The notes under the pieces: generated by a model
The model's database searches: none
Seen by the model: the letters and a program-made list of their open reading frames with translations, nothing else
What the model was told of the DNA's origin: nothing
Part shown: positions 55,590 to 64,000 of the stretch, in pieces
How the letters are laid out: each line of letters opens with the position of its first letter
Position numbering within the stretch: position 1 is the first letter of the stretch
Assembly (NCBI GenBank): GCA_015231375.1
Contig: JADGBT010000021.1
Span: forward strand, 1 to 64,000
Length of the DNA stretch: 64,000 nucleotides
Direction of reading: 5' to 3'
Source: Magnetococcales bacterium
GTDB lineage: Bacteria; Pseudomonadota; Magnetococcia; Magnetococcales; Magnetaquicoccaceae
Made by a program: the position numbers and the translations under genes

Positions 55590-55637
55590 CCCTCTATCAT
55601 GAACTGGTTTATCGTATCGACCGTTCACGACAGAGGG
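55590..55637 (-). terminator. Hairpin downstream of htpG
   Basis: CCCTCTATCATGAAC and GTTCACGACAGAGGG pair over 15 bp. The two mismatches become G-U pairs when transcribed from the minus strand, which favours a function in the htpG transcript. It starts 29 bp past the htpG stop. No U-run follows. Confidence 0.45.
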
Positions 55638-55665
55638 CGAACTCCCTTCACGACTCAAGGGCCTT

Positions 55666-57609
55666 TCAGGCCGTTTTGCCCGACAGCAGCAGACCATTGA
55701 GGCGACGGACGAAATCCGCCGGATCCGCCAACTGTCCCCCCTCGCTCAACAAGGCCTGGGAAAACAGAATGTGGGAAAGATCTTCGAAACGTTGCCCGTC
55801 CTGCTCGTCTTTGAGGCGCTCCACCAGAGGATGGGCCGGATTGAGCTCCAGGGTACGCTTGGTGGATGGGGTTTTCTGACCGGCTTCGCGCAGAATCCGC
55901 TCCATGGAAGCGCTCAGATCGTGTTCACCGCTCACCAGACACGACGGCGAATCGGTGAGACGATTGGTGACGCGCACCTCTTTCACCAGCTCTCCCAGAC
56001 CGGTTTGCACCCGCTCGATCAGATCCTTGAACTCCCCTTGATATTTTTCCAGCTCCTTCTTGTCCGCCTCGTCTTCCAGCTCGCCGAGGTCCAATCCGCC
56101 CTTGGCCACGGAATGCAGCGGCTTGCCGTCGAATTCGTGCAGATGGTTGACCAGCCACTCGTCCACCCGATCGGTCAACAGCAGCACCTCGATGCCCTTC
56201 TTGCGGAAGATCTCCAGATGGGGATGGTGCCGGGCCGCCTCCAGGGATTCGCCGTTGACGTAGTAGATCGCCTTTTGTTGCTCTTTCATGCGCGAGACAT
56301 AAGCCTCCAGGGAGACATCCTGCACTTTGGAATCCGCATGGGTGCTGGAAAACCGCAACAGCTTGGCCACCCGCTCCCGATGGGCGAAATCCTCGATCAC
56401 CCCTTCCTTGAGCACCACGCCAAAGGTATCCCAGAACTGCTGATACTTCTCGGCATCGTTTTTGGCCATATCCTCCAGCAAGGAGAACACCTTGCCCACC
56501 ATTCCCTTCTTGATGGCATCCACCGCCGGATTCTTCTGCAAAATCTCGCGGGAGACGTTGAGGGGCAGATCGGTGGAGTCCACCACGCCGCGCACGAAGC
56601 GCATGTAACGGGGCATGAGATCCTCGGCCCCTTCCATGATGAAAACCCGACGCACATACAGCTTGACCCCATGCTTGCGATCGCGGTCCCACAGATCGAA
56701 GGGGGCGCGCTTGGGCACATACAGCAGCACGGTGTATTCGTATTTGCCCTCCAGACGGGCATGGATGTGGGCCAGGGGATCTTCAAAATCGTGGCCCACA
56801 TGCTTGTAGAACTCGGTATATTCTTCCTCGGTGATCTCGGACTTGGCACGGGTCCACAGGGCGGAGGCCTTGTTGACGGTCTCCCATTGCGGTGATTTGT
56901 CTTCCGGAGTGGTTTCCGCGCTCTTGTCTTCGTCCCCCTCTTCGTCTGCCGCATAACCGGCGGATTGGAGCATCAGAATGGGCCAGGAGACATGATCGGA
57001 AAACTTGCGAATCGTGGAGCGCACCCGCCAGTCATCCAGGAAATCCTTCTCCTCGGGCTTGAGGTGCAAAATCACATCCGTGCCCCGGGACTCCTTGGTG
57101 ACGGTCTCCAGGGTATATTCCCCGTTGCCCGCCGACTCCCAGCGCACGGCTTCGTGACTGGCGGCTCCCGCCTTGCGGGTGACCAGCGCAACCCGGTCGG
57201 CCACGATGAAAGCCGAATAAAAACCCACCCCGAACTGTCCGATCAGATTGGCATCCTTGGCCTGGTCGGCGGCCAGGGACTGGAGAAACTCCTTGGTGCC
57301 GGAACGGGCGATGGTGCCGATGTTGGTGGTCACCTCGTCTGCGGTCATGCCGATGCCGTTATCGGAAATGGTGAGGGTGTTGGCCTCCTTGTCGAAGATG
57401 ACGCGGATGGCAATCTGGGAATCCCCCTCGTAGAGACCATCGTTGGAAATGGCCTCAAAGCGCAACTTGTCCGCCGCGTCCGAAGCGTTGGAGATCAGTT
57501 CCCGCAAGAAAATCTCCTTGTTGCTGTACAAGGAGTGGATCATCAGATCCAACAACTGCCGAACCTCGGTCTGAAACGCACGGGTCTGTTTGCCTTCCGA
57601 CGTGCTCAT
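55666..57609 (-). CDS. htpG: Molecular chaperone HtpG (bacterial Hsp90)
   Basis: A 647-residue dimeric ATP-driven chaperone. The GHKL site shows [18 protein letters not shown], the DNGIGM motif and [18 protein letters not shown]. The middle domain carries [14 protein letters not shown] and the C-terminal dimerisation part follows. [20 protein letters not shown] is the family start, preceded by GAGGAG. A sigma-32-like promoter lies about 180 bp upstream, fitting heat-shock control. Confidence 0.97.
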   Translation of the reverse strand: MSTSEGKQTRAFQTEVRQLLDLMIHSLYSNKEIFLRELISNASDAADKLRFEAISNDGLYEGDSQIAIRVIFDKEANTLTISDNGIGMTADEVTTNIGTIARSGTKEFLQSLAADQAKDANLIGQFGVGFYSAFIVADRVALVTRKAGAASHEAVRWESAGNGEYTLETVTKESRGTDVILHLKPEEKDFLDDWRVRSTIRKFSDHVSWPILMLQSAGYAADEEGDEDKSAETTPEDKSPQWETVNKASALWTRAKSEITEEEYTEFYKHVGHDFEDPLAHIHARLEGKYEYTVLLYVPKRAPFDLWDRDRKHGVKLYVRRVFIMEGAEDLMPRYMRFVRGVVDSTDLPLNVSREILQKNPAVDAIKKGMVGKVFSLLEDMAKNDAEKYQQFWDTFGVVLKEGVIEDFAHRERVAKLLRFSSTHADSKVQDVSLEAYVSRMKEQQKAIYYVNGESLEAARHHPHLEIFRKKGIEVLLLTDRVDEWLVNHLHEFDGKPLHSVAKGGLDLGELEDEADKKELEKYQGEFKDLIERVQTGLGELVKEVRVTNRLTDSPSCLVSGEHDLSASMERILREAGQKTPSTKRTLELNPAHPLVERLKDEQDGQRFEDLSHILFSQALLSEGGQLADPADFVRRLNGLLLSGKTA

Positions 57610-57785
57610 AATGCCCAACTCCTCTTTTTTCAGGTTTTTGAACTTTTTATCCGCCCGATCGGGCAGGAACGCGCCGACAGCCGCGCCAAATTGTGCTTTG
57701 ATATGGGATTGCCCGCTCCGGGATGCAAGGGGCAGGTCAATTTTTTCTCTTTGTGTGGACACGGAAACAGTTTTTTTTTGGCGAG

Positions 57786-57812
57786 AAATGGCTTATCAAT
57801 AGTCTCTTCAAG
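57786..57812 (-). promoter_or_regulatory. Heat-shock (sigma-32-like) promoter for htpG
   Basis: On the minus strand CTTGAAG (-35, ending at 57812) is followed after 14 bp by AGCCATTT (57786-57793). This compares well with the CTTGAAA-N14-CCCCATNT consensus. It would give a leader of about 170 nt. Confidence 0.45.
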
Positions 57813-57869
57813 CCAGTCTCTTAAAATCGAAACCACCCCCAATCCCCACGATGCGAAAGCGGTCAAACC

Positions 57870-58277
57870 ATGCCACTCGTCAAATCGATTCCCCTGTTCA
57901 CCTTCATGCTGGCGATTCTCAACGGCATGATCTTCGCGCAACCCCTCCACCCGGAGTTCAGCCCGGATGCCAAACTGCTCACCGTGGTCCTGACCTCCGG
58001 CGCCCAGTTGACCTTCACCCTCTCCGACGTGCTGATCCTGCTCGGCGTGGCCGCCCTCTACATCGAAATCTTCAAGGCGACCCGCTCCGGCACCGAATCG
58101 ATCGTCGATCATCTGTTTTCCATGGTGGTGTTTGTGGTCTTCTTGGTGGAATTTCTCATCTTCAAACCGGCGGGCACCCTCTTGTTTCTGACCATGACCG
58201 TCATGTCCCTCCTGGATGTGGTGGCCGGATTCACCGTGACCATCTCCACGTCCCGCCGCGATATCGGACGCTCCTGA
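57870..58277 (+). CDS. Small integral membrane protein of unknown function
   Basis: A 135-residue protein with about four hydrophobic segments: IPLFTFMLAILNGMIFAQP, LSDVLILLGVAALYIEIF, LFSMVVFVVFLVEFLIF and LLFLTMTVMSLLDVVAGF. There are no charged motifs or conserved signature that I recognise. It is divergent from htpG and ends 7 bp before the Rpn-family gene, with which it may be co-transcribed. Confidence 0.72.
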   Translation: MPLVKSIPLFTFMLAILNGMIFAQPLHPEFSPDAKLLTVVLTSGAQLTFTLSDVLILLGVAALYIEIFKATRSGTESIVDHLFSMVVFVVFLVEFLIFKPAGTLLFLTMTVMSLLDVVAGFTVTISTSRRDIGRS

Positions 58278-58284
58278 CCTTGCC

Positions 58285-59322
58285 ATGACCGATCTGGTCC
58301 AACCGCACGACAAGCTGTTCAAGGCGTTGATGTCCAACCCGGAAACCGCCGGGGCCTTGTTGCGTGAACATCTGCCCCAAGAGATCGTCGCCTTGCTGGC
58401 CTGCGACCACCCGGAACTGGTCAAAGGTTCCTTCATCAGTCCGGAGCTGCGACCTTATTTTTCCGACATGATCTTCAAGGCCAAAACGTTGAGCCTCAAG
58501 GATCTGTATTTCTATCTGCTGGTGGAGCATAAAAGCTTTCACGACCGCAAGGTGGCCTGGCAGCTCGACCGTGGACGCCACCGCTTCATGGAACAAAAAG
58601 AGAAAGAAAATCCGGATTGGCTCACCCTGCCCGCCATCATCCCCTTCGTGTTGTATCACGGGGCGCAGGAGTGGACCATTCCCACCGATTTTCTCTCCCT
58701 GGTGGACTGCGATGAAGCCCTGCGGCCATGGCTGACCAATTTCACCTATGCGCTGGTCAACATTGGTACAATTCCCGATGACCAACTCTCCACCCATGCC
58801 CGGCTCAAAGCCGGTTTGTTGGCCTTGAAATATGGAACCCGGGATGCCCAATCCCAAATGGAGGCGCTCGACAGCATCACCCGCGCCCTGATGGAGGCTC
58901 CAGAGCTGTTGATCCCGGTGATGATTTATCTGTTGACCACCTTTGACTCCCTGGACCAAAATAGTGTGCAGGATATCGTCGTCCAGGTTTCACCACAGGA
59001 GGCTCCCATGATGCAATCCATCTATGCGCGCGAACTCATTGCTCAATACAAAGACACATGGATTCAGGAAGGACTGCTGGCAGGCATTCTGGAAGGCAAA
59101 CAGGAAGGAATGCTGATAGGCAAACAGGAAGGCAAACAGGAAGGAATGCTGGAAGGAATGCTGGAAGGCAAAGCCGAAATGCTGCTCCAACTGCTTCAAG
59201 AGCGTTTTGGCGTCATCCCCAAATCGATTCAAGAACAGGTGACCAACGCCGGACTGGACGACCTGAAAGCCTGGACCAGCCGACTGTTCAAGGCCGAGTC
59301 ATTGCCCGCCATTTTCCAATGA
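58285..59322 (+). CDS. Rpn family (PD-(D/E)XK) recombination-promoting nuclease / putative transposase
   Basis: A 345-residue protein of the Rpn/YhgA-like group. It opens PHDKLFKALMSNPETAGALL and carries the nuclease core: Asp in SDMIFKAK, Glu-x-Lys in LLVEHKSFHD (PD-(D/E)XK type), then PAIIPFVLYHGAQEW. Members cleave DNA and promote RecA-independent recombination in E. coli. The C-terminal third has tandem EGKQEGM/EGMLEG repeats (nucleotides 59083-59172), often seen in this family and variable in number. No inverted repeats mark it as an active transposon. Confidence 0.88.
   Translation: MTDLVQPHDKLFKALMSNPETAGALLREHLPQEIVALLACDHPELVKGSFISPELRPYFSDMIFKAKTLSLKDLYFYLLVEHKSFHDRKVAWQLDRGRHRFMEQKEKENPDWLTLPAIIPFVLYHGAQEWTIPTDFLSLVDCDEALRPWLTNFTYALVNIGTIPDDQLSTHARLKAGLLALKYGTRDAQSQMEALDSITRALMEAPELLIPVMIYLLTTFDSLDQNSVQDIVVQVSPQEAPMMQSIYARELIAQYKDTWIQEGLLAGILEGKQEGMLIGKQEGKQEGMLEGMLEGKAEMLLQLLQERFGVIPKSIQEQVTNAGLDDLKAWTSRLFKAESLPAIFQ
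59083..59172 (+). repeat. In-frame tandem repeat in the Rpn-family gene
   Basis: Twelve-base units such as GGCAAACAGGAA and GGAATGCTGGAA recur in tandem, encoding GKQE and GMLE blocks. The period is a multiple of three, so unit gain or loss keeps the frame. Confidence 0.8.
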
Positions 59323-59433
59323 CCGGCGGCCTTGGATTTCGTGCAGCAAACCACGGGCTGACTGCGGACGATTGCGCCCCAACCATCCCCCCATGGGGCA
59401 CCAGGCATCGGGAGCACGCTTTCTCCACTCCCC

Positions 59434-60984
59434 TCACCCTACCCCTGCGTCCATTGTCCCCTCAATCCACCCGGATTGCTGATTCAACAGCATCCGGTTG
59501 TCCCCGGAGCGGCTCTCCCCCACCGAAGAGACCCGAATGGCGGCCAAATCCGTCACCGGGCACTTGTTTTCACAGATTCCACAGCCGATGCACAGTTCCG
59601 GCTGCACAAAAGGACGTTTGAGGGTCATCTGACGTCCATCCCGACTGGTGATGGCGACAGTTTCGTACCAGATGGCCTTGGGGGAGGTGGGACAGGTCTC
59701 TTCGCAGACGATGCAAGGCACATCCATGGCCCAGGGCAGGCAGCGTCCCCGATCGAAAAAGGCGGTCCCCAGACGCACGGGTTTGGTGAAGGGAGGGGCT
59801 CCCACCTTTTCGGCCACGGAGAGGGGACGGATGGCGGCTGTAGGGCAGACCTGACCACACAACACGCAATGGTGTTCGCAATAGCCGACGGCATTCATCA
59901 GCAGCGGAGTCCACAACCCCTCGAAACCGGCTTCGAGCAATGCGGGTTGCAACACGTTGGTGGGGCAGACCCGCATGCACAGACCGCACTTGATGCAACG
60001 GGCGAGGAACTGGGCTTCCGGCAGCGATCCCGGAGGCCGGATCACCTCGGGCATGGGGGTGGAACGGGGCGACAGGGTGCTGCGGGTCATGGGAACCGCC
60101 ACCACGGCGGCCAGGGCGATCTCCACCACCCGGCGCCGGTTGAGATCCAAAGGCCGCCCGATGGAGCTACGGGAGCCGGACAGGCCATAATGCAACGCCT
60201 GGGTGCCACACGCCTCGATACAGTTCATGCACAGGTGACACTCGGTGTGACGCAGCGCCCCATCCGGGTCCGCCGCGCCCTGACAGGCCCGCAAACACTG
60301 TTTGCACTGGTTGCAACGGTCCACATCCCGACGGATGCGCCACAGCGACCACTGGGCGCACCATCCCAGCAAGGCTCCCAGAGGACACAACGCCCGACAC
60401 CAGAAACGGGTAATGAAGCGGTTGGCCAGCAGAATCGCCAGCAGCACCCCACCGATCAACACTCCGCCGTGAAACACCGCCGGCAGGGCGAACCATCCCC
60501 CACCACCGGCCCGATCCACGGCGGGCAACAGCGACAAGGTGAAGGAGCGGTAGATCAAGGCGATGGGATCGAACAGTCCGGTCTGCAAGGAACCCAATCC
60601 GGCGAAAACCAGCAACACCACCAGCAGGTAATACTTGAGACGGTACAAAGGGCGATACCGGTTCTCCTCCCACGCCTCCACCGCCCGACGCCGATGAAAG
60701 ATATGACTCAATCCCTGATTGACGATCCCCAACGGACAGATCCAGGAACAAAAGAAACGCCCCAGAAACAAAGTCGGAATCAGGATCAGCAACGCCAGGG
60801 CCAGCCCCTTGTAAAGGGTGTGACTGGTCAGGAATCCCCCCAAGGCGGTGAGTGGATCCAGTTGCAAGAACAACCCGATCTCAAACCCCTTGAGGCGCTC
60901 GAACTCCCCGGCCCACAGAAAGAATCCGAACAGGCCCAGAAAGAAGGCCGCGTAAATCCGTCTGACACCCCGCAAACCGCCCAT
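59434..60984 (-). CDS. NapH/NapG-like membrane polyferredoxin
   Basis: A 516-residue fusion-like protein. The N-terminal half resembles NapH/CcoG-type quinol-linked proteins: about four helices and two CxxxCP motifs, FFCSWICPLG and FWCRALCPLGA, then ferredoxin motifs CNQCKQCLRAC and CHLCMNCIEAC. The C-terminal half is NapG-like, with CIKCGLCMRVCP, CEHHCVLCGQVCP, CIVCEETCP and CIGCGICENKCP. Several [4Fe-4S] clusters are therefore expected, carrying electrons between the membrane and a soluble or periplasmic partner. It is the last gene of the AKR-DUF6599-DUF362 operon and starts 14 bp after DUF362, with AAGGGGG upstream. No nap or nos gene is near. Confidence 0.88.
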   Translation of the reverse strand: MGGLRGVRRIYAAFFLGLFGFFLWAGEFERLKGFEIGLFLQLDPLTALGGFLTSHTLYKGLALALLILIPTLFLGRFFCSWICPLGIVNQGLSHIFHRRRAVEAWEENRYRPLYRLKYYLLVVLLVFAGLGSLQTGLFDPIALIYRSFTLSLLPAVDRAGGGGWFALPAVFHGGVLIGGVLLAILLANRFITRFWCRALCPLGALLGWCAQWSLWRIRRDVDRCNQCKQCLRACQGAADPDGALRHTECHLCMNCIEACGTQALHYGLSGSRSSIGRPLDLNRRRVVEIALAAVVAVPMTRSTLSPRSTPMPEVIRPPGSLPEAQFLARCIKCGLCMRVCPTNVLQPALLEAGFEGLWTPLLMNAVGYCEHHCVLCGQVCPTAAIRPLSVAEKVGAPPFTKPVRLGTAFFDRGRCLPWAMDVPCIVCEETCPTSPKAIWYETVAITSRDGRQMTLKRPFVQPELCIGCGICENKCPVTDLAAIRVSSVGESRSGDNRMLLNQQSGWIEGTMDAGVG

Positions 60985-60998
60985 GCCGTCCCCCTTCC

Positions 60999-62009
60999 CT
61001 ATCCCACCTGGGAGCGCACCACGTTCAGATCGCGCCAGGCCACCTTGCCCAAACCACGGGCCTCGGCCAGAGCCAGAAACGGCACCGCCTCGGGGGCGAG
61101 ATCCAGAAAACTCAAACAGAAACTGTCCAAGGCCACCTCATCCAACGAGGCGATGAGGGTCTCCTCCCGGGTCACATCCGCCGGATTGCCACCCGTGGGA
61201 CCGTTGCGTTTCAGCACCCGTGTGGCATCCATCACCGTCAAAGTGGGACGCACCGCCGCCGCCAGATCCACAATCGAGTCGTGAATCGACTGATGCAGCC
61301 GGTTGCGCTGTCCGCCGATCACCCCGTACCAGTTTTTCATGGCCAGAGTGCAGCCTGACAGGGAGTGATGCTTGACAATCGGCAGATTGATCACCTTGTC
61401 CACCTCGTGGAAAAAACGGGCCACGGGCCACACCTTGAGCACCTTGCCGCCCATCTCCGTGGCCACGAAGTCGTCCCGACCCGGCAGACGCACCTGCCCG
61501 CCGCCAGCCAGCGTGGCGGCCTCGATCCCCGAACGGGAAAAACAGCGCCTGGGATCGTTCAGCGACACATCCGTCACCCACACCGAGGCGGCTCCGGCTT
61601 CACGACAGATCCGCACCATGGCCTCCACCAACTCCGGGCCGGTATTGGCCGCCTGTTCCGGCTGCCGGTCCCAACCCACATTGGGTTTCAGCAACACCCG
61701 ATCCCCCCGTTGGATGAAACGGGCCACGCCCCCCAGTTTGTCCACCGCCTCACGCACCATGGCCTCGACCCGCGTGCCGCGCACCACGGCCATCACCGGT
61801 CGCAATGGATCCGGAGCCACGCGAAAATCCTTGAAACGCGCCGCCTGAACCACCCCCTGACGCACCGGTTGATCGCTGTAGGCGAAATACCCCCCCGCCG
61901 CCAGACCGACCGCCACTCCGGTCAATCCCGCCGCCCGGCCCAAAAATGCCCGCCGGCTCAAAAACGGTTCGGTCTCAAGAACGGGGTCGATCGTGTTGCG
62001 TCTGGCCAC
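60999..62009 (-). CDS. DUF362 family protein with Tat-like signal
   Basis: A 336-residue protein. The N-terminus SRRAFLGRAAGLTGVAVGLAAGG has the twin-arginine pattern, predicting export of a folded, possibly cofactor-bearing protein. The DUF362 region follows: GDRVLLKPNVGWDRQPE, VWVTDVSLNDPRRCFSRSG, VINLPIVKHHSLSGCTLAMKN and NWYGVIGGQRNRLHQSIHDS. The function of the family is unknown; it is often next to Fe-S proteins. The start is GTG and overlaps the end of the DUF6599 gene by 35 bases. Confidence 0.85.
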   Translation of the reverse strand: MARRNTIDPVLETEPFLSRRAFLGRAAGLTGVAVGLAAGGYFAYSDQPVRQGVVQAARFKDFRVAPDPLRPVMAVVRGTRVEAMVREAVDKLGGVARFIQRGDRVLLKPNVGWDRQPEQAANTGPELVEAMVRICREAGAASVWVTDVSLNDPRRCFSRSGIEAATLAGGGQVRLPGRDDFVATEMGGKVLKVWPVARFFHEVDKVINLPIVKHHSLSGCTLAMKNWYGVIGGQRNRLHQSIHDSIVDLAAAVRPTLTVMDATRVLKRNGPTGGNPADVTREETLIASLDEVALDSFCLSFLDLAPEAVPFLALAEARGLGKVAWRDLNVVRSQVG

Positions 62010-62967
62010 GGTCCATAAACTCCTTCAACGGGGTCCATGCCGCGTCCAGGGGAATCCCGAACGCGCCGATCACCTGCTCCCGGGTGCGCAAAAAAAACCA
62101 CTCCCCTTCATACGGGTCTTGCACCCGAAAAAGCGCCACCCCCTCTTTTTCCAGCCGTTCCACGGGAATCTCCTCCCCCTTGAGGAAAGCCAACAGTTCG
62201 GACTCCAGTTCCCGGTTCCGGGCCTCGGAACCCATCACCTGAAAAGCCTGTATGGTCTGCTCGCCCCTTTGAAACGACCGTTCGACCACCTGATCGAAGA
62301 AGTCCAATCCCCGGTAATTCTCCTTGATGAAACGAGTGGTCAACGGTTGGCCGAACTCCGGGAAACGAAATCCCTGCGCCTTGGCCCCTCCGGTCTGCCC
62401 CACGGCCTGAACCAGGGCCTGCCCCATGGCTTTCAGAGGCGCCCCGTCGTCGAAAGCGGTCATCTTGACGTAATAGGGACCGGAGATGAAACGCAATCCT
62501 CGATCCTCGACAAACCCCATCTCTCCGACTCCCGCCTCCGCTCCCCCCTCTCCTCCTTCCCCGGTCAACACGCCGAAGGCGAACAACGGCGTGCCCATGT
62601 CGTACAGATCCACCACCACCTTGGGTCGGGAGGCCTCCTGCGGCAGACCGTACTCCCCCACCACCAACTCCTTGAATCCGGCGGAGATGAAAAACTCCGC
62701 ATGTCCATTGACATATTCATGCAGGTTTTCCCGATCGAAACGCCGGGTCTCCCCGAGGCGCGCCAACCCTTCGGCCCGCTCGGGAAACAGGGCCAGCAGG
62801 GGAGAAAGCCGGGCCGCCGCGTTCTTGAAATCCAGCAGCCCCGGATCATACCGCTGCCCCTCCCAATAGACTCCCCAGGCGATCAGCGGCAACAAGGCCA
62901 GCAATCCCACCCGTGCCCGACCCACGCCGACGGACTCCTGACGCGCCGCTCCCCGGATCCCGGCCAT
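61975..62967 (-). CDS. DUF6599-like membrane-anchored protein
   Basis: A 330-residue protein with an N-terminal hydrophobic helix (VGLLALLPLIAWGVYW) and an exported domain. It contains FDRENLHEYVNGHAEFFIS, VVVDLYDMGTPLFAFGVLTG, FISGPYYVKMTAF and a late EWFFLRTREQVIG. This matches my recollection of DUF6599; the function is unknown. MAGIRGAARQES is used as the start because it begins 1 bp after the aldo/keto reductase stop and just before the helix. Confidence 0.72.
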   Translation of the reverse strand: MAGIRGAARQESVGVGRARVGLLALLPLIAWGVYWEGQRYDPGLLDFKNAAARLSPLLALFPERAEGLARLGETRRFDRENLHEYVNGHAEFFISAGFKELVVGEYGLPQEASRPKVVVDLYDMGTPLFAFGVLTGEGGEGGAEAGVGEMGFVEDRGLRFISGPYYVKMTAFDDGAPLKAMGQALVQAVGQTGGAKAQGFRFPEFGQPLTTRFIKENYRGLDFFDQVVERSFQRGEQTIQAFQVMGSEARNRELESELLAFLKGEEIPVERLEKEGVALFRVQDPYEGEWFFLRTREQVIGAFGIPLDAAWTPLKEFMDRGQTQHDRPRS

Positions 62968-62968
62968 G

Positions 62969-64000
62969 TCAGGCGACCACCGACTCCAAAGAGAGGGTGC
63001 GATGGGCGGCCCGCAGCTTGGAACCCACCGACAGGCCATATCCACAGGCCCGATCACAGACCGCATCGGTGCAATCCGAGCACACTCCGGCATTGGGTTG
63101 CATGCCGGCATAAGCCTGCATGGCCCGTTTTTCGTCCCCGTAATCCTCGAAATACATCTGATGGCGCAGAATCGTGGCCACATCCACCCCCTTGTCACAG
63201 GCTTCCAGACAGTCGCCGCAACCGGTACGGCAATAGTCCGCGCCGTGCAGGGCCGCGTAGTGATCCAGCACCCGCTGATCCACGGCGGTCAGGGGTTGAC
63301 CCGAGGCGGGCAGGAACAGATCCAGATCCTGGGCCGACTGGATGGTGATCACCAGTCCACTGATTTCGGCATGGGACAAGGCCCACTTGAAGGCCGCCTG
63401 CTCGAACTGACCGGCCTCGAACGTCATGCCGCTCTCTTTCGCCCCGGCCAGAACCTTCATGGCCACCACCCCCACGCCTTTGGCCTTGGCCTCCTGGAGC
63501 ACCTCCGGCACCTTGGGAAATTTCATGAAATTGAACGCCGGCATGATGTAATCGAAATGCCCCGATCGCACCGCTTCGGTCATCAACCGTTCCATGTGGT
63601 TGGGGCCGTGGGACGAGGCCGCCAGAAAACGGATCTTGCCGACCTTTTTCAAGGTTTCGGTGGCGGCGAGCATTTCCGGGTCCAGCAGGCGGGCCTTTTC
63701 CGCCTCGAAATCGGCACTTTCGCCGATGGCGTGGACGAATACCGTATCCACATAGTCGGTGCCCAGACGCTTGAGACTATTTTCCACCGCCCCGATATAG
63801 TCCGCCTGTTTGGAGCCCACCTGGAGATGGCTCTTGCCCGCCTGATAGGTGATGGGCTGACAATATTTGGAGGCGATATGAATCCTGTCCCGCCCCTTGG
63901 CCTTGCGGAGGGCTTCGCCGATCAGGTCTTCGCTCTGGCCATAGTCCGGGGCGGTGTCGAAGTAGTTCATGCCCCGATCGATGGCCCGCAACACCAGGGC
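62969..64000 (-). CDS. Aldo/keto reductase with C-terminal ferredoxin-like domain (5' end outside window)
   Basis: About 343 residues are present and the N-terminus is cut by the window edge, with perhaps 30-50 residues missing. The AKR barrel shows AIDRGMNYFDTAPDYGQSE (catalytic Asp and Tyr), SKYCQPITYQ (Lys), DYVDTVFVHAIG and VGVVAMKVLAG. A C-terminal Fe-S segment follows with YCRTGCGDCLEACDKG and CSDCTDAVCDRACGYG. AKRs with such tails are common in anaerobes and act with electron carriers rather than only NADPH. It heads the visible part of the redox operon. Confidence 0.87.
   Translation of the reverse strand, partial: ALVLRAIDRGMNYFDTAPDYGQSEDLIGEALRKAKGRDRIHIASKYCQPITYQAGKSHLQVGSKQADYIGAVENSLKRLGTDYVDTVFVHAIGESADFEAEKARLLDPEMLAATETLKKVGKIRFLAASSHGPNHMERLMTEAVRSGHFDYIMPAFNFMKFPKVPEVLQEAKAKGVGVVAMKVLAGAKESGMTFEAGQFEQAAFKWALSHAEISGLVITIQSAQDLDLFLPASGQPLTAVDQRVLDHYAALHGADYCRTGCGDCLEACDKGVDVATILRHQMYFEDYGDEKRAMQAYAGMQPNAGVCSDCTDAVCDRACGYGLSVGSKLRAAHRTLSLESVVA

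Noticed and set aside
59083-59172. Tandem repeat considered as a CRISPR-like array
   Set aside because: Units are 12 bp, contiguous, without spacers, and lie in frame inside a coding sequence.
58285-59322. Rpn-family gene considered as an active insertion sequence
   Set aside because: No flanking inverted repeats or target duplications were found, and the family works as a host nuclease.

Overview
The window is GC-rich chromosomal DNA from a Gram-negative bacterium. Evidence for the outer membrane includes KDO activation (KdsB), a TolC-type channel and an outer-membrane lipoprotein-sorting-like protein. A GapR/DUF2312 protein points to Alphaproteobacteria in the broad sense. Long-form HisG, short-form HPF, several large multi-domain hybrid kinases and a dispersed palindromic repeat would fit a deep-branching group such as Magnetococcales, but that placement is inference; no magnetosome, rRNA or tRNA gene is present. 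Coding density is high, many neighbours overlap by ATGA, and no phage, IS element or CRISPR array was seen.

Layout. 1-15.1 kb is a minus-strand block. In transcription order it holds a LolA-like protein, infA, parE, a TolC-family protein, an Nfu-type scaffold, the peptidoglycan-recycling pair ampD-mpl, yqgE, trpE-trpG, a large composite palindrome, trpD-trpC and a CHASE-PAS-GGDEF-EAL protein. 15.1-18.8 kb has a membrane protein of unknown function, two very small genes (one a 45-residue Ala/Pro/Lys peptide with its own promoter and terminator) and a kamA/ATP-grasp pair. 18.9-24.4 kb is a plus-strand run: cstA, metW, hpt, gph, hisG, a tiny membrane protein and hpf. 24.6-31.8 kb is a phosphorelay region with a degenerate REC-PAS-Hpt protein, a 1516-residue MHYT hybrid kinase and a CheY-like regulator.

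31.8-36 kb carries yajC-secD-secF, an unknown protein and a PilZ regulator. 36.2-38 kb has an ATGA-coupled HDOD/metallo-beta-lactamase-fold pair. 38.1-41.3 kb is a hybrid kinase with a periplasmic CxxCH haem motif. 41.7-48.1 kb is a long minus-strand operon (DUF3108, kdsB, PilZ, queA, tgt, CHASE4 hybrid kinase). 48.3-53.5 kb has nfeD-stomatin, a DHH phosphoesterase, rlmKL and gapR. 53.7-59.3 kb has a CheZ-like helical protein, htpG, a membrane protein and an Rpn-family nuclease with tandem repeats. 59.4-64 kb is a four-gene redox operon (aldo/keto reductase with Fe-S tail, DUF6599, DUF362, NapH/G-like polyferredoxin) that runs off the right edge.

Themes: heavy investment in c-di-GMP and phosphorelay signalling (GGDEF-EAL, two PilZ proteins, HDOD, three hybrid kinases, one pseudokinase), housekeeping operons split by a palindromic repeat family found five times here, and three compact gene sets whose joint function is not obvious (kamA/ATP-grasp, the Fe-S/DUF362 operon, the CheZ-like protein).
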